64,000 nucleotides of DNA. Origin: Axinella damicornis. Lineage: Eukaryota > Porifera > Demospongiae > Axinellida > Axinellidae. Location: assembly GCA_963931865.1 (NCBI GenBank), contig OZ007509.1:18342508-18406507 (forward strand), written 5' to 3'. The position numbers and the translations under genes were made by a program. The notes under the pieces were generated by a model, which made no database searches, was not told the DNA's origin, and worked only from the letters and a program-made list of their open reading frames with translations. Shown here in pieces: positions 58,701-64,000 of this stretch. Numbering within the stretch: position 1 is the first letter of the stretch; each line of letters opens with the position of its first letter.

Positions 58701-59274
58701 AGTGTACCAAGCACAGCCATCACAAGCAAAAGAACACAAAAGCATGTGATTGCATTTTGGATTGCGCATGCGCAATTGGCAAACGTGTGACCCCATTGCC
58801 TCAAAATGGCGTCGTGCTAGAATGCCATCGGATTGTAGCTAGCTAAAATTGCTGGTCTTGCCAGTTTGCAGACAAACGTGATCATGGCGAGTACTACGGC
58901 GATAGCGGTGTTGTCCTGTACTTAAATTAGCTCAAGAAGTGGTTTAGTTGGTAAGCTATCCTTGGGCAAAGTTTTGTTATGAGAAAGAAAGAAAGAAGAA
59001 AGAAGAAAGAAAATGACGAAATCGGACTTTTCTCCGCGACTTGTTCATCGACTCCCGCGTACTCTAAGGTACGTTTGTGAGTGTTTTTGCGAACTGCTAG
59101 GCAGTATCATTCTGTCTGCATGCTTGGTTTGGGGGGTTGTAGTTTCTTTGGCCGTTATCCTGCTGGTGCATCAGCACAAAATTTCCTTGGCCATCCCTAA
59201 ATAGAGAACGCTACCGCATTCTCTGATACCAGTACATGAAGGTATGTCTCCAATCAGTACGTGGCAGCTTGTAC

Positions 59275-59762
59275 CTGCAGTGAGTTGAAGATGGTGAAGA
59301 GCCATGCAAACACAAGCGTGTTTTCATTCACTGCAAATAGTCCCAGGACCCAGGTCATCCCAAGCAGAGGGAGAAGGATGAACGATGACATTACCAGAGA
59401 ACTAGAGGTAGAGGAAGTATGTACTCATATAGTATACAGGCAACGTTAACATTGCAAAAACAAGATCTTACTTGTACGCATAATGAAGTTATACTTGACT
59501 CAAACAGTTCACTTACACAACAATGTCTACACGTTTTCCCTTCTCTTTCATTTGTGACATACGCTTCCCACGGACTCTGCACACACTGACTAGGACCAGG
59601 ACCAGGAACACACTGTTGATCTAAACAAACAGACAATTTCCAACAAGATAAATCATATGATTAAACTTTCCATGACTGTAGTGGCTTACCAAAACCACAA
59701 CTAGCATGGGAGCAACAAATGTCCAGATGGCATACGTTCCATTCCCAGAAGACAACCAGCAG
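59275..59762 (-). CDS. Adhesion GPCR: extracellular loop 2, TM5, TM6 and start of TM7
   Basis: Exon 59690-59762: CWLSSGNGTYAIWTFVAPML. Exon 59517-59620: INSVFLVLVLVSVCRVRGKR, ending KRVDIV. Exon 59275-59401: SLVMSSFILLPLLGMTWVLG, then FAWLFTIFNSLQ followed by donor GTACAA. In relatives SLQ is followed by Gly and a hydrophobic end of TM7; that exon is not seen here. Confidence 0.9.
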
Positions 59763-62700
59763 CTGGATTTGAAATGAAAGAGAAAACTGAAAAATTGGCC
59801 TATTAAAGCAATTGAGTGCAACAATGGAAATTGCCAAAGTGTGGCACTCTCTAGGCTATTACTAGGCTATGTAGTAATATTTTGTAATCTCTAGTAAACT
59901 TCGTAGGTTCCACACAGGAAGGTACAGAGGGAAGTCATTATGCGCTCCTGGTAGTTAAGAATAGATCACTAAGCAGATTGATCAGCATCATGAAGTCAGC
60001 CAGAGTGCCTTCTTGGCCACATGTACTGAGCTATTGCACATTATGTTGCAGAACATTCTTGGTCAATTGTACAGTCATAATATTATATCATACCACCACT
60101 ACAGTTTACGGAACCACAATACGGTTTGAGGGCCAGATCGATTGTACAGCTAGTACTGAAACAGCAATCAAAGTGGGCAGACAAATTTTCGACAAACTGA
60201 AAAAAGGCTTTCATAGCAACACACGGGCACATGCATTCATCAGATATGTTAACTTCAACTCAATTGACCTTAAATGGCACATCACAACTTACAAGCTTAT
60301 GCTGTCATATCCAGCATTATCTGTCAATATTCCAGTCTCATTCCTTGAGTACACAACATACTCATCCAGAACAGTGGTCAGCCCAATGACAACAAAGATT
60401 ATTGGAGGAACTGAGAGAGAAGTGATACACAAATTTCTCTTATGAAAATTTTCAACATGTAATTCCGGATCTATAGTAGAGTCTGACTTATGTGTAAGAA
60501 CTCACTCCATCCAAGAAGTAAGAAGAACCACCACTTCTTGGACAGATCACTGAACACCACTACCAACATGAGATAGAGCATGATGCCTTCACACAGCATC
60601 CAGCAGAAGGAAGCCAGAAAGAAATACTGCATGATGGCGGTGACTGCTTGGCAGGCGGCCTGAAATTTGAGTTCATAAAAAGCAACTGTCATGTATAAAC
60701 TATCCCCAGTTAGACAGCTATATTCAGAAATACCTACAGTTCTATCAAGTACGGGCCCATTCAGACTGCAATGTATTGTAATCTCCTGATAACACACCCA
60801 CCCTCGAAAATAAGCCCATCCCCCTACATACTGCAGTATTACAAAGTATACAATGCAGCTTAAGGTGGCGGGCAAGCAATGATACGCATGACCATGTAAT
60901 AATTGGAGGCATGGTTTCAATTCACCGCTCTTGAGCGCACCAGCAGCAGCCATCCAAGATGTCATGCCACCTTTCTTCTTCCGAGGCTGTTGGGCATCCA
61001 TTGATAGTTGAGCACTACGTTATACATACTTCGTACCGTGACAACGCCAGCTGCAAATCTCAGCAAAATACAACACTGCATTTTCTATACGTCTCAAAAA
61101 TCAGCTAAACGGATTTAGCTAAAATCTTCTTCGTAGGCAGCTCTTCCACGGGTTACTTGAGGGGCTACGAATTCATATGGCATTGAACGGACGTCTCATC
61201 ATGGTTTCTTCCTTGAAACATGTACAAAAACAGGAAATTGACCTCACGATAACACTGTTAGGTCCATATCCGCAAAGCATACTTGCATAAACTCCTTGTT
61301 ACCCCCTCCAGACTGGGGCTGTCTTAATCCTGAGAACGAACAGTAGCAGTAGTAGCTTGCGTGCAATGGAACTGAGACGTACAGAAACATTATTAAATTC
61401 CTGAATAATTCGCTGTCTCTGTTGTTTGCTGCTCCAGAACATACTGGCTTGGTACGTCAGTAGCATTACCATGAAGTGTTTGATTACGTTTCCATTGCTG
61501 GCAACACATTTTAGGTAACATTTTAATTCCAAAATCACTTGCCCACCACCTTAAGAAATTCTTTGCTGCAAAGCAGAATCCAGATAGTCATACCTTGTTT
61601 GTTCTAGCCAGTTCGACTCCAATGGCAAAGGTCAGGTAGCCCACAAATAAGGCAATGGCCAGATTGAGATGGACAAAGTTGTGAACTGCTTTGAACAGCT
61701 GCTTCCTGCAATATGATACACAGAGATGTTTGCAGTGTAATTACCATCAACACAGTATACAGTATAAAGTACATTGGCAACCACCCCAGGAACAGAAAGA
61801 GGATGCACATAAATAACTTGCATTGTTGAATTTCTGTAAGGAGACTTGGTACAGTACCCTTCTCCCTTTGCTTACCCCAATGACAGAAAGAAGATGATGG
61901 TGAGGAGCAGGCATGCCAATGAAATCCCCAGTCCAATGTAGGAGACAATGCTCAGGGGAAGGCTGTACACCTGGCGGTGGAACAAAAGTGTAGGATAAAT
62001 AGATTTCAGAAAGGGGGCATTTGTCTGCCTGCATTGCAAGTATCACACAACTTCTAACCCCTACACATCAAGTATAAGCCCTTACAACAGCAGTTTGCAC
62101 TATAGAGGCTCAAGCCACGTTAAGAGGGTATGTTCTGGTTAAACAGTGTTCAAAAACCTGAATTCGATTATTGTTACGATCAGCAATACGAATAAAGCCA
62201 TCTTTGTTTACATGAACAGAATGAGGGTGCTGAAACAGGGCCTTTGCTTCTCCCTTCCACCAAATGACTTCAAGAACTTGGCCCTGGCAATTATTACTAA
62301 AACAAAATAATTCATGTACTCACTGGTGCTCCTGCCACGCTCACAAGCACAGCAAAACTGGTGAGGTGGGTGCTACTGCACTGCACCACTGTGTCGTTCC
62401 CATCCTGCGCCACCTCAACTGTAGTCACCCCCTCCGTAGACCAACCACCACTGCCAATTCTGGGGCAAGGAAAGAGGATACGTAACAATCAGTGGTGGGT
62501 TATCAACTCTTTTATCTTATATGCCTGTTCACGTCCTCATAAAAAATTGTGCATTTATTGGGAATTGACAATGTGCGATAACTTCTGCATCAGGAGATGA
62601 CAGTCCTGTTCACCCTAACTAACATTGATCTTTGACAATGTGGCATTCAAAGTAAATATGCTGGTATCACTTGCGTAGAATCTACAGTGTATCAGTAGAC

Positions 62701-64000
62701 ATAATATGGTTGTTCGCACAGAAAGACTTACGGGTCAGAGAAGTTCCAGAATACGCAGCTAAACTCCTGGTGAGTTCCCTACATAATATTATGACAAAAT
62801 TGGACAAGTAAAGTGATTGCTTACTACGTATGCTACAGAAGGCCTGTGAACACCAACGTCAACCCATTGTGCATATATTATGTGTTGTTGTTACTGTAAT
62901 TTCTGTCTTGCTGTACCAATGCAGACTTCAAATTTATCACACAATAAGTAAGAAAACCTACCCTTTCCACTCTAAAGGTGATTGTGACGGGGTTCTCCTG
63001 CAGAACTATAGACTGTGTGCTCTCTCCACTCTGAACTGCCACCTGGCTGGAGATTATTAGTGATGCAGGCGCTGCGGTGGAGCTTATAGTGTGGAGCAAA
63101 GAGCAGCCATGTTATTATTAGCATCTGGCATCATCATGATGCGTTGACAAAGTCTGTGCGTACATGATATAATTAACATTCCATAGGTATGTATAGTGCA
63201 CAATGATGCAGAAGACATGCAGAAGAGTAACAGCTCTAGTGCTGACGTTTGCCGGGGTTCAATCGCTTTATTGACTTCTTTATGATGCTCAACACTTGAG
63301 TGCGGTAGACAAGTCAGCATTTGCTGATTTCTCGATGAGGCTTCATGGTCACATACATACGTAACTGGATGCTCAGTGTACAGGCACACACTAGTGTATG
63401 GTCACCCCATACATACTTAATTTGCTCACATTGAGGCTACCGTTGTGGATCCACTGAAAGTGCAAAGCAGCACACAGAGAAAAGCAGTAGGACGACTGGC
63501 AAGACATCATACAAAATGACAGTGCATATGATCTTGATCTACCACCCCTGGTCATGATGTTAGCACAAGCTATACCTGTGTATGGACAAATACAAAACAG
63601 GTCTATGTATCATGAAGTGCCCGTACCATTGATTTCAGTTCCGTTCGAACGTTGCATCATGCCTAATGTTGTGTTCATATACACTGCTTTTGGCGTGAGT
63701 GCGGCACCACACCTGGCCATGAATCTAATTACGCAGTGTATATGAATATGTTACGCATTGTGCGTACGTGTTCGCAACATTTGAAATCTAAGTTCACTGA
63801 ACAAGCCTTACTTGTTAAATTCTGGAGGTAGAAAGTTTTGCAGACTCCGAAACAGGATGTTGGCTACTGAAACAGTATTGGCTGGATATTAAAAGGAAAG
63901 ATAATCCACTTCCATACATCGAACCATGATAGCTGCTACTTACAAGTTGCTCTTTCTGCTAACAGCTGAGCAGGAATATTGATGACAGGAGGAGAAGTGC
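59275..64000 (-). CDS. Adhesion GPCR (GAIN/GPS and seven TM helices; 5' end beyond right edge)
   Basis: The exons (high to low coordinate) are phase-compatible: 64000-63944, 63866-63812, a tentative 20-nt microexon 63436-63417, 63071-62962, 62778-62732, 62459-62324, 61970-61876, 61705-61594, 60659-60506, 60410-60293, 59762-59690, 59620-59517 and 59401-59275. They encode part of a GAIN-like region, a GPS, then TM1 to most of TM7. Class B2 hallmarks are HLTSFAVL at the GPS, YFFLASFCWMLCEGIMLYLM (TM3), FCWLS in extracellular loop 2 and LLPLLGMTWVLGLFAV (TM6). The protein would act as an autoproteolysed cell-surface receptor. The N-terminal adhesion domains lie off the right edge. No exon supplying the usual end of TM7 and the tail was found. 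Confidence 0.9.
60293..60659 (-). CDS. Adhesion GPCR: TM3 and TM4 exons
   Basis: Exon 60506-60659 begins AACQAVTAIMQ (TM3 Cys present) and ends SKKWWFFLLLGW. Exon 60293-60410 reads PPIIFVVIGLTTVLDEY, then VVYSRNETG with an N-glycosylation sequon. The donor GTAAGT splits the Phe codon that leads into FCWLS. Confidence 0.9.
60864..61550 (-). mobile_element. TTAA-flanked TIR element in the TM2-TM3 intron
   Basis: It is bounded by TTAA at 60860-60863 and 61551-61554. Terminal repeats are GGTGGCGGGCAAG on the left and, reverse-complemented, GGTGGTGGGCAAG on the right. Two short minus-strand ORFs inside (starting MDAQQPRKKKGG, and one ending RIKTAPVWRG) look like transposase remnants, but I cannot assign the family. 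A short TTAA-flanked sequence with the same GGTGGC ends is at 43503-43536. Confidence 0.65.
61594..61970 (-). CDS. Adhesion GPCR: TM1 and TM2 exons
   Basis: Exon 61876-61970: LSIVSYIGLGISLACLLL (TM1), running into TIIFFLSLG. Exon 61594-61705: KQLFKAVHNFVHLNLAIALF (intracellular loop 1 and TM2), ending LARTNK. The split Gly codon joins them. Confidence 0.9.
62140..62287 (-). pseudogene. NHL-repeat gene fragment inside a GPCR intron
   Basis: The minus strand is open over about 48 codons: GQVLEVIWWKGEAK, then FQHPHSVHVNKDGFIRIADR and NNNRIQVF. The pattern F-x-x-P-x-x-V-x-V-x-x-D-G-x-x-x-I-A-D-x-x-N-x-R is an NHL/beta-propeller blade. It lies between the GPS exon and the TM1 exon of the GPCR, with no matching splice borders recognised. 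It is most likely a captured gene fragment. Confidence 0.55.
62324..62778 (-). CDS. Adhesion GPCR: GPS exons
   Basis: Exon 62732-62778 gives CVFWNFSD. Exon 62324-62459 gives GGWSTEGVTTVEV and CSSTHLTSFAVL, then VSVAGAP into TM1. The cleavage tripeptide His-Leu-Thr is present. Of the four GPS cysteines usual in the family, the 'GC' cysteine is Val and the second Cys of 'CxC' is Ser, so two are missing. Confidence 0.88.
62962..64000 (-). CDS. Adhesion GPCR: GAIN-region exons
   Basis: Exon 63944-64000+ reads SPPVINIPAQLLAERAT. Exon 63812-63866 continues LANILFRSLQNFLPPEFN across a split codon. Exon 62962-63071 reads PASLIISSQVAVQSG and ends NPVTITFRVER, typical of beta-rich GAIN subdomain B. 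The 20-nt exon 63417-63436 (LNVSKL) is proposed only because it keeps the phases compatible and has AG/GT borders. Its tiny size makes it the weakest link. Confidence 0.65.

Larger units (their letters stand above)
57870..59215. repeat. Inverted segmental duplication, right copy
   Basis: This is the inverted counterpart of 17700-19630. It abuts the last recognised GPCR exon (59275-59401), so the duplication may have displaced the gene's terminal exon. It includes a (GAAA)n tract near 58981-59012 where the left copy has the matching CTTT tract. Confidence 0.7.

Noticed and set aside
59013..59204. Plus-strand frame with hydrophobic stretch (LGSIILSACLVWGVVVSLAV)
   Set aside because: The matching part of the inverted copy at ~17.7-17.9 kb does not keep the frame; it lies in duplicated non-coding sequence.
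59978..60445. 155-codon plus-strand frame
   Set aside because: It is antisense to the GPCR TM4 exon and adjoining intron.

Overview
The window is animal (metazoan) nuclear DNA. It carries exon-intron genes with canonical GT/AG junctions, an adhesion-type GPCR with a GPS cleavage site, a calponin-homology gene, a large leucine-rich-repeat (LRR) receptor gene and an unusually dense load of mobile elements (Copia, hAT-like, piggyBac-like TTAA elements, Tc1/mariner, many MITEs and foldbacks). Short introns and the mixture of families would fit a non-bilaterian such as a sponge. That is a guess; nothing in the window proves the taxon.

Region 1-45.6 kb (minus strand): one enormous LRR gene, or what looks like one. 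It begins at 45602 with an ATG, a signal peptide and a cysteine-rich LRR N-terminal cap. It then runs leftward through twenty separate exons that are each exactly 72 nt, phase 2-2, and each encode one 24-residue LRR. All twenty are open, keep AG/GT borders, and differ mainly at the residues predicted to line the concave beta-sheet. The gene leaves the window on the left, so its C-terminus is not seen. The introns consist almost entirely of repeats: LTR copies of a Copia family (one degenerate full-length element at 10.9-16.0 kb, a second gag copy at 23.0 kb), a TIR element nested in those LTRs that carries a conserved short ORF, and several DNA-transposon insertions with clear target duplications. 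Segmental duplications appear to have multiplied the LRR exons, including a ~2.47 kb tandem pair at 29.7-34.9 kb.

Region 17.7-19.6 kb is repeated in inverted orientation at 57.9-59.2 kb and carries an extra in-phase exon. Region 36.4-36.8 kb holds a plus-strand BEN-like fragment. Region 37.6-40.3 kb holds a decayed Tc1/mariner transposase and another transposon-like ORF split by a 663-bp hAT-like element.

Region 42-57 kb: minisatellite-cored elements, including an inverted head-to-head pair, a 27-bp x 6 tandem repeat, long poly-G/poly-C tracts and hairpin MITEs, with no confident gene from 47.3 to 52.0 kb. A broken phospholipid-scramblase exon lies at 52.0-52.15 kb. From 56.3 to 52.95 kb (minus) is the 3' part of a calponin-homology gene whose reading frame can be followed through seven exons to a stop codon.

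Region 59.3-64.0 kb (minus): an adhesion GPCR with part of the GAIN region, the GPS and TM1 to TM7 on phase-compatible exons. It is cut by the right edge at its 5' side and its last TM7/tail exon is not found. One intron contains an NHL-repeat gene fragment and another a TTAA-flanked element.
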